A DNA stretch of 56,059 nucleotides from Syncephalis fuscata (GCA_025786725.1 JAHLTZ010000071.1:1-56059), one strand, 5' to 3'. Counted from the stretch's first letter, positions 1 to 11,532 are shown. Notes: generated from the sequence alone by a model not told the origin. Made by a program: numbers and translations.

Positions 1-311
1 GCGTGCGATATGTAGTTTTAGTCGTTTGTATTCTTTCCTTTCTCTTGCGATTATTTCTCGTTTGTCCTTTTTTTGCCTAACTGCGCTTCATTCGTTGTAC
101 GACAGTTACTTTCTATACTCTATGCACTGCTGTATAGTGTATTGCTTGTACTGTCATCTTTATTAATGTTTTTGAATTTAGTATTAGTAAAGTTGGACCA
201 TGCAATAGCTTTATATAAGTTGTTGTTTGTCCGTGCAAACAGTTAATTAGAAAAGTGTCTATTATGATTATTGGCCATTACAACAAGTATGTAGTTAACA
301 ATTAGTCATAT

Positions 312-518
312 TAAATAAATAAAAAGTGTTGGAAATACAAAATATTACTAACGTTAATTAAATAATAATTTTATTACTTTGTTGCTTTTTGCTATTATTA
401 TTAATTCATTACAATTGATTAAATAAAACTGTTGGATATACAAATACTATTAATGCTAATTAGCAATGTTGTTGATTTATTGCTTTTACCACTATTATTA
501 ATTCATTACAATTGATTA
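312..518. repeat. Two-copy tandem repeat, about 100-107 bp unit
   Basis: Two diverged direct copies (about 312-418 and 419-518) each run from an AAATAAA..GTTGGA..ATACAAA start to a nearly identical end, TTATTAATTCATTACAATTG. AT-rich, in the region upstream of the aldehyde dehydrogenase gene. The same pair is mirrored at about 45951-46158 in the right arm. No coding potential seen in 1-738. Confidence 0.7.
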
Positions 519-738
519 AACAATAGATATGGCAGCTAATTACCTCTGCTGTTCTATATATACAATCTTATCTAAAACATGCTGTGAAATACTATATAGT
601 TATTTATTACCTCCGATTATCGGTTACACGACCGCGCTATAGAATATTAATTCGTAAGGGACAACTTATACCCACGCACCCACCGCTTTCTTTTATTTGT
701 CTGCTTATAGTTATTGTTTATTCTACATTCAACTAACT

Positions 739-2748
739 ATGCGTCCAGGAGTTTCTTATTCGAATGTGATAGCCAACTATATTAATGGCCAGGAAGTACC
801 ACCACTAGACGGCGAATACATTGATAGTTTTGAGCCGGCTACAGGTTTGGTAAGAAATACTAAAGTGAGAAATGCAATTGCGTATATTAATATTAACACT
901 ATTGCAGCCATATCTCCAAGTGCCCAACTCTTCTGAGGCCGACGTCGAACTAGCAGTTAAAGCAGCGAGTGCCGCTTTTCCCGCCTGGTCTCGTACATCG
1001 CCTATTGAGCGTGCGCGACTACTTGACCGTTTAGCGGACCTGCTAGAAGCAAATCTAGATAAATTCGTGGCTGCAGAGTCGCGCGACCAAGGTAAACCAG
1101 AAAGCTTGGCAAGACTTGTTGATATCCCACGGTCTGTTCGTAATTTCCGCTATTTTGCCGATGAATGTCGTAGTAGCTGGTCACAAGACGAGGCACGTCG
1201 TCTCCCCCCTGCCAATGGCAATCCCGGCCTGTTAAGCTATACACAACGCTGGCCTATTGGTGTGGCTGCTTTAATTAGCCCATGGAACTTGTAAGAAATT
1301 AATACTTTTTACGTAAATAGTTGGCTAAATGTAATATAGACCACTTTATTTACTAACGTGGAAGATTGCACCGTGCATTGCTTGTAAGTCTACAGCAACA
1401 CTAGCAATAATCAATTAATGTTTGCTCTAGCTGGATGTACATGCGTATGTAAACCAAGTGAAATAACTAGCATGACGGCCAGTAGTAAGTATATTACAAT
1501 AACGATATTCAATAACATGCTTTAACTAGTATGGCAGTGTTATGTTCGTTGATTAAAGAAGCCGGTATTCCAGATGGCGTTGTAAATATGGTATTTGGCA
1601 CAGGCAAGTAGAATCAATGACAATAATTTATTTAATTAATTGTATATCTGCAGGCCCCAAGGCTGGCAATGCACTAGTTACTCATCCACGCGTTCCACTT
1701 GTTTCATTCACGGGCAGTATGTAGCATGAGTATAGAAATAGCATAATGCTAATAGACAATTTATGAATAGGCACCGTTACAGGTCAACACATTACACGAG
1801 AAAGTGCATCGTTTTGTAAAAAATTATCACTTGAATTGGGTAAGAGAGCTTATGAACTATCCAATTAATCACTAATAACAATTTATTAAAGGTGGTAAAA
1901 ATGCCAATATTATATTTGATGACTGCGACTTTGAGTCGGCGTTATCAACAACGGTACGCTCGTCTTTTAGTAACCAAGGAGAAATCTGTCTATGCGGATC
2001 GCGTATTTTTATTTCAAAGAGGCATTTATGATCGCTTTTTAACCGGTCTAATTGAACGTGCAAAGGCATTAACGGTGGGCGATCCAGTTGAAGCAAGCTC
2101 ACAGCTTGGTGCATTGGTTAGCAAAGAGCATATGGACAAAGTGTTATACTACATTCAACTAGCACGTGAAGAAGGAGGCATTATTCATTGTGGCGGTGAA
2201 CGATCAAATATCGATGTATGTGAAGCACAGATGGTTGGTTTGTGCAGCCCACGATTATTACAAAGTGAGTCTATCACTCAGTTAATTAAAGTAAAATATA
2301 ATAATGTCTATTTAGTGTATCGCCCAAGGGCCGTGTGATGCAAGAAGAAATATTTGGACCGGTAAATACAACTAAATGGATTTGGATAATCACGGTTATT
2401 AGGATGTTGACCATAGAATTAGGTAGTAACAGTAACACCATTCGACACCGAAGATGAAGCTATCGAATTAGCAAATGATAATGCTTACGGATTATCGGCT
2501 TCATTATGGACAGAGAATGGACGGCGTCAACGTCGAGTAGCAGAGTCTCTACAAGTTGGTACCGTGTGGGTAAATACATGGATGGCAAGAGACCTTCATT
2601 TACCTTTTGGTGGATCCAAGCAATCAGGGTAGGTGGTTAATATGAGTTAATACATGTACTAACTGATAGCAATAGTATTGGAAGAGAGGGTGGAAAATAC
2701 AGCCTCGAGTTTTACACTGAAATCAAAGCTATAAGCTTAGCAGATTAG
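739..2748 (+). pseudogene. Aldehyde dehydrogenase (ALDH8-like), left copy with two indels
   Basis: Left-arm copy of an 11-exon gene: 739-849, 908-1290, 1340-1383, 1431-1484, 1538-1603, 1654-1716, 1771-1839, 1892-2264, 2316-2361, 2423-2628 and 2676-2748, 495 codons in total. The start is the ATG at 739. ALDH landmarks are the PWNLPLYLLTWKIAP segment, FGTG, FTGS, LELGGKNANIIF and the catalytic-Cys segment NQGEICLCGSR, best matching ALDH8A1 / 2-aminomuconate-semialdehyde dehydrogenase types, NAD-dependent oxidation of a semialdehyde. Compared with the right-arm copy, this one has one extra T near 2012 and lacks one G near 2222. Exon 8 is therefore out of frame for about 210 bp and part of the conserved core after the Cys is misread. 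It is either a pseudogene or an intact gene with sequence errors. The intron after 1603 has a GC donor. Confidence 0.8.
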
Positions 2749-2905
2749 ATCTCATCTATGAATAATAAAGCTATCCATTGATTGTTCAATGTTGTGCAGG
2801 ATTAATTAAAATACTAGTCAAGTTGGATGATCAATAATTAGTTTTAATACTAAAGAATTTAGCGTGTTTTTATTGTAATGCGTTTTAATAATAGCGTTAA
2901 AACAT

Positions 2906-4084
2906 TTACAGTTGATTGTAAAGTAATTTGTTGGCTGATCCATTGCCAAGTCTGGATAGAACATTGGGCGTGGCATTATCAACGAGTGCTTGATAAAGCT
3001 GATTAATACTATTGAAGTTGCGGGCAGACAAATAAAGAGCTGCAACTCCTGCAACATGTGGTGCAGACATAGATGTACCCGACATAGTATCTGTGCCACC
3101 GCCAGGCTTAAGCGAAACAATATCGGTACCAGGAGCGTATAGGCGAGTGCATGAGCCGTAGTTGGAAAAGTCGGATTCACGATCTCTTGAATCACTTGAG
3201 GCCACTGTAAACGCACCAGATGCACTGGCTGGTGATTCGCGACAGGCATTGACATGATCATTGCCAGCTGCAACAATAACAGCAATGCCAGCTCTTGCCG
3301 CCGCATTAACAGCATCGTTTAAGGCACGCGACTTTGTGCCGCCAAGAGATAGGTTCATGACGGCCTTGTTACGTTTGCTCATACGAGTAGCATATTGGAT
3401 AGCGCCAATAATACCGGCATCGGCACCAGAGCCGCTTTTGTCAAAGACTTTGAGACCTATAATAGCTGCTTTCTTGGCAACACCATACGTGCTGGACCCA
3501 ATGGTGCCGGCCACATGTGTGCCATGACCATCTAGATCAGCATTAGGCTCGTAGCGAATAAAGTTTTTCTGTTGGGAGGCTCGACCACCAAAATCGGGAT
3601 GTTTTGTATCTATGCCACCATCAATTACCCAAACGGTAATACCTTCACCTGCGGTGTCAGGATAGTTGTACGCTGGACTTCCACTGCGTTGCCGGCTAGA
3701 GATACGTGAAAGTCCCCAGCTAGGCGCGTTAGACTGTTGACCCATAGTGTGCATAATTGTTTGCGGCTCAATATACTCGACACGCTCATCGTTTTGCAAA
3801 CGTTCAACCTCTTCCTCCGTCAATTTACCGGCAAATCCTTCAAAACCGCCCACATTGTACATGTGTTCAATTTGATCACTACCATCAAGTAGGCTGCGAC
3901 TTTGGGCAACAAAATGATTGGCCTGGAATCCAGAACGTAGTTTTACAATGTAGCCATTATTGATTTGATCCAACAATTCCGATGTAACATTCTCTGATCT
4001 TCTTACATGACCGTTTGATATGGCACCGTTAACTGCTGCTGTAGAATGTAGAATTATTGAGGCTATTAGCAAAATGGACTTCAT
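2906..4084 (-). CDS. Secreted proteinase K-like subtilisin A, left copy
   Basis: Single-exon 392-residue S8A serine protease, translation identical to its right-arm twin. Residues 1-20 are a signal peptide. About 43-110 form an I9-type inhibitory propeptide (NNGYIVKLR ... VEYIEPQ). The mature domain starts near 115-120. The triad is Asp155 in VWVIDGG, His187 in HGTHVAGTIG and Ser338 in GTSMSAPHVAG, with oxyanion Asn in AAGND. The Asp motif is DGG rather than the usual DTG/DSG. Length is typical for fungal proteinase K-type enzymes, which degrade extracellular protein. It lies tail to tail with the aldehyde dehydrogenase gene (158 bp between stops) and downstream of subtilisin B in the same direction. 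The function is inferred from family motifs. Confidence 0.93.
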   Translation of the reverse strand: MKSILLIASIILHSTAAVNGAISNGHVRRSENVTSELLDQINNGYIVKLRSGFQANHFVAQSRSLLDGSDQIEHMYNVGGFEGFAGKLTEEEVERLQNDERVEYIEPQTIMHTMGQQSNAPSWGLSRISSRQRSGSPAYNYPDTAGEGITVWVIDGGIDTKHPDFGGRASQQKNFIRYEPNADLDGHGTHVAGTIGSSTYGVAKKAAIIGLKVFDKSGSGADAGIIGAIQYATRMSKRNKAVMNLSLGGTKSRALNDAVNAAARAGIAVIVAAGNDHVNACRESPASASGAFTVASSDSRDRESDFSNYGSCTRLYAPGTDIVSLKPGGGTDTMSGTSMSAPHVAGVAALYLSARNFNSINQLYQALVDNATPNVLSRLGNGSANKLLYNQL

Positions 4085-4218
4085 ACTGAATATTAAATAA
4101 TAGTGCGTTGTTCGTAAAGTATGTTGAATAATGTGCGTGTGTTTGGATTTGTTATTAAATGATGTGCTTATGATGGAGTTTGTTGTCGAATATAATGATA
4201 ATTGCCAATTAAAGCGTT

Positions 4219-4536
4219 CTATTTATTGTAAATTTTAAACATTCGGATCTTGCGTAATATATCCGTTCAATTACTGGTTTACTCTATTTCTCAGTTAATG
4301 TGCGTATAAGTTTCCCAATGTGTCGACAATATTACTATTGTTAGTATACATCGATCTAGGCCTTAAACGTTTATGATGTACACGCCTTGATGTTAATTCA
4401 CACATCTGCTGTTTGTAATGTCATTCAATATACTAAATATAAAGTGTCCTTGTGTTGTAAAACCTAATACGCTAAAGGTACTTATTATTTTGTCATTGGA
4501 CCATCGCTAAGGAGCTAGTATCACGCCACCTTGGAA
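4219..4536 (-). promoter_or_regulatory. Upstream motifs of subtilisin A (left copy)
   Basis: Reading away from the ATG at 4084: a TATA-like TACAATAAATAG (complement of 4219-4230), then GATGTACACGCCTT on the plus strand at 4375-4388, GGTACTTAT at 4477-4485 and TATCACGCCACCTTGGAAA-like sequence at about 4519-4536. The same motifs occur in the same order and similar spacing upstream of subtilisin B, although the surrounding DNA is diverged. This suggests shared transcriptional control. The factors are unknown. Confidence 0.5.
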
Positions 4537-5227
4537 ATATACAAAAGGGTAAATAGCAAATATGGAATGGCCAAACCAGGCTATAGCGTGCATCGATCAT
4601 TTACCATAATTATAGTAACAATTTAATCATCGCCATTTTACAAGTATAATTACAATCGTGATGTTAGATATTAGCGAATAAATGTATATTGTATTAAATG
4701 TTTGCCAGTGCGACGGTTGTCAACAATTCATTATTGACTGTACAACACAAATCATGTTGATGGGCCTATTTTTCGCCTTGTTTACTGTTTCGCCAGTTCT
4801 ATACTATGTACGCAGCAAGTTAAGTCGTCATTGAGCAAATATTTGTCTAATTCAATATACTTTCGGATGTTAAATAAGCCGCTACTTGGATATTTTACAG
4901 TATAATACTAATAACACGTTATGTGTTATAATAGGACACAAGTTGGTTAATTCATACGACTGTACCGTATAGAACAATACTGTTTTATAGCAATATTGTA
5001 CAGCTTTATATTTATGCTAATATATTATTTATGCAACAATAGCACACTTTATTATACCCAGCGCAAATACACATTTAACTAAAAATATTTACATGTTGTT
5101 TTTATGTAAACAAAATATCACTGTATATTAAATGATTTAAATATGTAGCCATGTATTTGCAAATAATTTAATTTATTAGTTGCAGCATATATGTTTGACC
5201 ATTTGTAATCTTTAAGCGCTAATCCAA

Positions 5228-6406
5228 TTATGGCTGATTATATACTAGTTTGTTAGGTGTGCCCTGACTTACACCAGATACAACATTTGGCGTAGCATTG
5301 TTGACAAGAGCACTGTAAAGTTCATCAACGTTGCTATAGCTACGAGCAGACAAATAAAGTGCCGCGACACCAGCAACATGTGGTGAAGACATAGATGTGC
5401 CCGACATGCTGGTAGTGCCGCCATTGGGTGCCAAAGAACGAATGCCAGAACCAGGGGCGTATAAACGAGCACACGGTCCGTAGTTGGAAAACGATGATTG
5501 GCGGTCATTTCTGTCGCTAGATGCAACCGCAAATGCGCGAGATGAACCAGCTGGCGACTCACGGCAAGCATTGGCGTGATCATTACCAGCAGCAACAATA
5601 ACAGCAACGCCAGCGTTTGCGGCCGCACTAACAGCATCATCCAATGCGCGTGATTTGCTTCCACCAAGCGACATGTTAATGACCGTCTTGCCACGACGGG
5701 CCGCACGAGTAACGTACTGAACAGCAGCAACAATATCACTTATGGCACCGCTACCTTTTCGATTCAAAACCTTAAGACCATATATCTTTGCCCTTTTAGC
5801 GACACCATAGGTATTGGATCCAATAGTTCCGGCAACGTGAGTACCATGGCCCGCTAGATCGGCATTGGCCTCACCGCGCACAAAGCTTTTGACTTGTTGG
5901 GCTCGTCCACCAAATTCACGATGTCCCGCGTCTACGCCTGTATCAATTACCCAAACGTCAATGCCTTCACCTGCAGAATCAGGATATGTATAAATTTGAC
6001 TGTTGCCATTTCGTCGGCTAGAAATACGTGAAAGCCCCCAGCTAGGCACGTTAGACTGTTGGCCCATAGTGTGCATAATTGTTTGCGGCTCAATATACTC
6101 GACACGCTCATCGTTTTGCAAACGTTCAACTTCTTTCTCCGTCAATTTACCGGCAAATCCTTCAAATCCACCTGCGTTGTATGTATGTTCGATTTGATCA
6201 TTATCACCAACTAGGCTGCGGCTTTGGGCGATAAAACTATTGACTTGAACTCCAGGACGCAATTTAACAATGTAGCCATTATTGACTTGATCCAGCAGCT
6301 CCGATGTAGCATTAGTAGTTGCTTGGAAGTTTTCACCATCAACGACACCGTTAACTGCGGTAGTAGAAAGTAAAATTGCAAAAAATATCAATAAAGTGCA
6401 CTTCAT
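5228..6406 (-). CDS. Secreted proteinase K-like subtilisin B, left copy
   Basis: Single-exon 392-residue S8A protease, paralogue of subtilisin A. It has a signal peptide (residues 1-20), I9 propeptide to about residue 110, and triad Asp155 (VWVIDTGVD), His187 (HGTHVAGTIG), Ser338 (GTSMSSPHVAG), with Asn275 as oxyanion residue. It differs from the right-arm copy at two residues: Gly in VVDGEN (Asp on the right) and Lys in LTEKEVE (Glu on the right). It probably acts as an extracellular alkaline protease for nutrition or host tissue breakdown; the substrate is unknown. About 1.1 kb separates its stop from the subtilisin A ATG. Confidence 0.93.
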   Translation of the reverse strand: MKCTLLIFFAILLSTTAVNGVVDGENFQATTNATSELLDQVNNGYIVKLRPGVQVNSFIAQSRSLVGDNDQIEHTYNAGGFEGFAGKLTEKEVERLQNDERVEYIEPQTIMHTMGQQSNVPSWGLSRISSRRNGNSQIYTYPDSAGEGIDVWVIDTGVDAGHREFGGRAQQVKSFVRGEANADLAGHGTHVAGTIGSNTYGVAKRAKIYGLKVLNRKGSGAISDIVAAVQYVTRAARRGKTVINMSLGGSKSRALDDAVSAAANAGVAVIVAAGNDHANACRESPAGSSRAFAVASSDRNDRQSSFSNYGPCARLYAPGSGIRSLAPNGGTTSMSGTSMSSPHVAGVAALYLSARSYSNVDELYSALVNNATPNVVSGVSQGTPNKLVYNQP

Positions 6407-6513
6407 GGTGATAAGCGAAACAATTCGTTATAGTAAAAAAAATTGTGGTAATGGTTGGTTGATTTATGAATAGATGTGTTGATGCTGATTGAAGTTGTTG
6501 CAAATCTGCCATG

Positions 6514-6854
6514 CTATTTATTGTATAGATCAAAGTAAGAGCAACATATGTACAAGGTTATTGTTTTGCATTAAATTCATGCTATTTCATTGAATAGATA
6601 CTGTACAAACCATTGATACATTGCAACATCGATGCTATTCAAGTTATGTTACATTAAGTCCAAAACACGTTTGATGTACACGCCTTACTAGTAATTTGCG
6701 TATCTCTCTACTTAGCGCTTTTTCAATAAACAATCAACCTAGACTTAATACTGGAAATCTGACAAAAACATGTTATTTACTACCTAGAGGGTACTTATCA
6801 TAACATGTTTAGGTGTAACAACCAAGCAATTATGGTATCACACCACCTTGGAAA
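6514..6854 (-). promoter_or_regulatory. Upstream motifs of subtilisin B (left copy)
   Basis: Matches the subtilisin A promoter: TATA-like element (complement of 6514-6525), GATGTACACGCCTT at 6673-6686, GGTACTTAT near 6790-6798 and TATCACACCACCTTGGAAA at 6836-6854. Distances between motifs differ by only about 5-15 bp from those upstream of subtilisin A. Confidence 0.5.
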
Positions 6855-8499
6855 ACTAGTAAACAATACACGTGTTAGATACCAGGTGATTTATAGTACA
6901 ACCGTAACTGAAGTACGACCAGCTACATAATGATTATTGATTTAATTGACTAGAAGTTATTAATTGCTATTTGTTTTTGTAATTCTAACCAAGAAGCTAT
7001 CTAAACACAATAAACTGTCGGTTATGCCTTTTTTACCAGTTTCTAATATGCATACATATGTCGTGTTAGTTTAATTTGAATAGCCTTGTAAAGTCATACC
7101 TTGTGTTTCAGCCCAAACTTAAAGAATAAAGTGCGTTGTTGCTTCGAACCTTTTGCGTGCATCAGCTACCCGGGCACTGTACTACGTGACTCTTGTTTCT
7201 TAACCTCCCTCTTTCTTGTTTTCAGTAAATTTCATTTGTTTTTTGTTAACAATGAATACAAGCTACCTTGCTAACTTTTGTCACTTGTTTGTAAATTATC
7301 TAGTTAATAAATAAACACCCCATTTCAGTAACAGCGATGCGCAATCTGGATAGATAATTTAGAAAATAAGAAGCCTTTAATATTATTTACAGAGCGTAAC
7401 GTTTTTAAGTACTGATTGAATTGTTATCCTGTTGTTAGGGAAACATTAATTGTCATTTTTTCTGCTATTGCAGTACACAAAAGTTCAGCTACATTATAAT
7501 ATTTAATTGTCACTAGTATGATGTTATGTATAGCATGCAATATCTACATGTAGCAATATATTAATAACAAATAAATACTATTAACATCATTGTTTATTTA
7601 TTATTTAAACATATTTCACCTATACTATAGTACCAATAACCAATATAACATTTAGATGAGCTCAGTAATAATAATAACAATTTTTCTTCAATTTTATATA
7701 GATATACATATTATTTAATTAAAAACATTTGCTTTTAGTTTACATATCTCATTGTGGCATTTCAATAACTTTGTACTACAACCAATGTATATGACTACAC
7801 TAGCATTGCTATAATGGCGTAAATTTAATGATATTGCTGCAATAGCATTAAATAATAAAATAAATTTACTTTTTAGTTTCTATGTTTAGTTGGTTACTTA
7901 ATAACAATTAAAACAGCAATTTGTAAAAGGGCAACACACACACACACACATGAGCTAGGAAAAGAGAAAAGTGGGCAAATATAGGTAGATGACCTTACGA
8001 ATTATAAGATTGCTACGCAAACATTTAGACAGTAAAAATAAATAATAAGTTAATTAGATGATAAAACTGGTCACACTTGTATGTATGTTATAACTCTCTC
8101 AAAACGTTTAAGACAAGTTCAAGAATGTTACTATAAATATACAAAAAAATAAACGTTTCATTATAAGTTTGTGTACAAATTATATAGTTTATATAGCTTT
8201 AAAGCAGTATAATGTTTAAATACGCTGTTTAAACTAATAGTTGGATTTTTAGTAAAATTGAAAACCTAATAAAGATAAGGGAATATTCGTCAATTAATAG
8301 TACAAAATGAGTAATTAAGCAGTATATTGCTACTTGCCATGTAATAATATAACTACTATTTAGGTTAATAAATAATTAATGGTTGTATTAGAACAAGAAT
8401 TGCCTTATTAATAGGTACTTTTAGTAATGTACATTAGAAATTACATTGCTGTGGTATAAAATAACGTGTAAAAAATGTAAATTTGATTACAATCGTAAA
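6855..8499. other. Intergenic, no gene recognised
   Basis: AT-rich DNA without a convincing ORF. It holds a (CA)n run at 7935-7950 and a slightly GC-richer patch at 7130-7200 that contains a B-box-like GGTTCGAAGC on the minus strand but no tRNA fold. Nearly identical sequence is present in the right arm (about 37970-39615). Confidence 0.6.
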
Positions 8500-10018
8500 A
8501 TAATTTTATGTAAAATGAAGCAAATTGTACGATATTTCGCACAAGTATGCGTATAACATGTAAGTAGCTATTGGCAAAATATACCGCTATTGTATTGTGT
8601 GATGGTGTAGTACTTATGATAATACGCTAATAAATGTGTAAAAATAACAGTTTTTTGCCAATTATGGCTCGTATAAACAAAATACAGCAAAATGATTGCC
8701 GGATTCGAGTTCTCCATGCCTAGTTATACAGATTGGCATAAGAAATAGAACATTGATTTTTGCAACAAAAGTTAGTCAAAAATGTAATTTACGTATTTGT
8801 AATATATCTAATAAATTGTTGCTAAAATACGTATAACTTAATGTATAATAAAGCAAATTGTATGATATTTTGCACAAGTATGCATATAATATGTAAGTAG
8901 CTATTGGCAAAGTATACCGCTATTGTGTTGTGTGATGGTGTAGTATTTATAATAATACGCTAATAAATGTGTAAAAATAGCAGTTTTTTACGGATTATGG
9001 CTTGTATAAGTAAACTACAGCAAAATGATTGCCGGATTCGAGTTCTCCATACTTAAATAATTAGATTAGCATAAGAAATAGAACATTAATTTTTGCAGCA
9101 AAAGCTAGTCAAAAATGCAATTTATGCGTAAATAGTTAACAGTGTTTTATATTGTATGTAAATGTATGGCATAAATTGTTAATTTACATGTAAATATTTA
9201 TTGAAAAAATGATAAAAATTTATGATTTTGGAAAATAAATAGTAAAAATATATTTAGTTCAAGGAAGACTTAAGTTCTCTAAAGTACTAAGGCAATCGTA
9301 ATAGCAATTTAGTATACAGAAATACTGATGTAAATTAACAATTTATGCCATACATTTACATACAATATAAAACACTGTCAACTATTTACACATAAATTGC
9401 ATTTTTGGCTAACTTTTGTTGCAAAAATTAATGTTTTATTTCTTATGCTAATCTAATTATTTAAGTATGGAGAACTCGAATCCGGCAATCATTTTGCTGT
9501 AGTTTACTTATACAAGCCATAATCCGTAAAAAACTGCTATTTTTACACATTTATTAGCGTATTATTATAAATACTACACCATCACACAACACAATAGCGG
9601 TATACTTTGCCAATAGTTACTTACATATTATACGCATACTTGTGCGAAATATCAGACAATTTGCTTTATTATACATTAAGTTATACGTATTTTAGCAACA
9701 ATTTATTAGATATATTACAAATACGTAAATTACATTTTTGACTAACTTTTGCTGCAAAAATTAATGTTTTATTTCTTATGCTAATCTAATTATCTAAGTA
9801 TGGAGAACTCGAACCCGGCAATCATTTTTCTGTATTTTGTTTATACGAGTCATAATTGGCAAAAAAACTGTTATTTTTGTACATTTATTAGCGTATTATC
9901 ATAAGTACTACACCATCACACAATACAATAGCGGTATATTTTGCCAATAGCTACTTACATGTTATACGCATACTTGTGCAAAATATCATACAATTTGCTT
10001 CATTTTACATAAAATTAT
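8500..10018. mobile_element. Foldback (palindromic) element, left arm
   Basis: Imperfect palindrome of about 1.5 kb centred near 9260. Two direct copies of a roughly 300-340 bp unit (about 8508-8850 and 8851-9130) face two inverted copies (about 9370-9680 and 9690-10010). Each unit carries the markers GCAAATTGTA, ATACCGCTATTGT, GCCGGATTCGAGTTCTCCAT and AATAGAACATT. A non-repeated loop lies at about 9193-9340. There is no ORF, so it is non-autonomous. The GGATTCGAGTTC core weakly resembles a Pol III B box. The counterpart is at about 36510-37975. Confidence 0.8.
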
Positions 10019-10108
10019 AAATAATCTTAGTAACGGTTTATTAACTAAACTATCATTATTGTTTTTATTACCTTTTAGCATTTAATTGCACTAAAATAGC
10101 TTTTATAA

Positions 10109-11532
10109 CGCTTCTGTATATTGGCATAGTATCGGAACAATAATTTCAAAGTGTAAACTGATGTTTTATTGGTCTTTTAGTATAGCATAAATAAGATATT
10201 TTGTTGTTAGCATGGCTATTAGAAATAGAATATTACACCTACAATGATAGTATTGTTATTATTTCGATATTAGTATCATATTGTTATGATGAAATGACTA
10301 ATGAATGTACCATGTAATCAAATGATTTATTAAGCTCGGATGTGATCAGTCGCAAAAATAATACATATATTAAATACTAGCACCAATTAATAGTAATAAA
10401 TCACTATCACAAGGATATGGCGAGTAGCTATTTGTTAATTGCGAACATGTGAGCAGACATATAAATTGACATGTTGTGGTAATGATAAAATAATATAAAG
10501 CATATAAATTTGAATATTAGTTATTTTTATTATAACTGAAAGCTTTATTCAATAGAAATAGAAATAATTAATTCTTAGTCTTATCACATTTATACTTAAT
10601 GTCATACAAGTTACCTAATCTACTATAGTTAAACTGTAATAATTAAGCACCAATAAAGAACAAGTTTATTAGCAAAGTAATATTGACCGATTAACATATT
10701 TTATTCTAAGCGTTAAAGTTTGGTCAATTTCATAAACTGTCGTTGTAAAATAATGCTGGGATAAATGTTGCTTGGTCATCTAGACTGCGATTTATTTAAC
10801 CAAAATTGTAGTAATATGTTGCAGTTAAACATTATTGTTGGTAAGAATGGGTGCGGATGAGTATGTAAGTATAATAGAAAAAAGTGAGCAAGCGGTTATA
10901 TTACCACTTGCCCATATGGCAGCATAATTACTATTTGGGTTGCTAAATAATTGCATTAGGACTACACATCGCTGTTTTTATAAAAGCGTATAGACTAACA
11001 CGTAAAAGCTAGCGCAACATGTTAACAGTGGCGAGTGTACTATTGCTCATCACTGTTGTGTATGACAATACGTAAAACTACCACACAATGTGTTAACAGT
11101 GATGTGTACCACAGTACTCACAATTGTGGCAGCTATTGCTTCACTTTCTTTTTTTCCTATGGCCTTACGAACATTCAGACAATTAGACATATAAAATAAT
11201 AAAGAAACAAAAAAATATCTTGTTGAAAAATAACGAAAAGAAGTAATAGAACAATCATATCGATCGTGAATAGTAAATGATCATATTATGACGACTATTA
11301 CACCGTAAATAAATACCTTAGTGGTATGTAATAATCATCATAGCACTACTGGGCAAAAATACTAGGAAGGGATGTGTAAGATAGTATCATGTATTAATAT
11401 ACCCATCACATTAATGTCGTAATAATGTGTAAAATTGGACACATTCGTGACAGTGTTGTCACACCTGTAAGTAATTTGTCAGGCAAAATTTCAAAGTCCG
11501 ACACTGACAAAAAAGTAATTTTAGCAAAAATA
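10109..11532. other. Intergenic, no gene recognised
   Basis: AT-rich DNA beyond the end of the outer repeat. No supported ORF. At about 10995-11130 there are two diverged copies of a roughly 70-bp unit, each starting ACGTAAAA and containing the palindrome TGTTAACA. Confidence 0.6.

Larger units (their letters stand above)
1..10108. repeat. Outer inverted repeat, left arm
   Basis: Bases 1 to about 10108 recur as the reverse complement at about 36433-46469. Coordinates pair as x + y = 46470 near the window start, drifting to 46468-46469 further in because of single-base indels. The arm holds the aldehyde dehydrogenase gene, subtilisins A and B and the foldback element. Similarity fades after the stretch reading TTTTAGCA...TAGCTTTTA near 10108. 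Base 1 still lies in the repeat, so the true outer end may be outside the window. Divergence looks well under 1% in the stretches I compared: two amino-acid changes in subtilisin B, a few indels and scattered substitutions. Confidence 0.95.

Noticed and set aside
2818-3315. 165-codon ORF overlapping subtilisin A
   Set aside because: Leu/His-rich shadow frame of the protease gene; same for similar ORFs over subtilisin B.
7130-7200. tRNA-like patch with GGTTCGAAGC on the minus strand
   Set aside because: No acceptor or anticodon stem forms and the A-box to B-box distance is too short.
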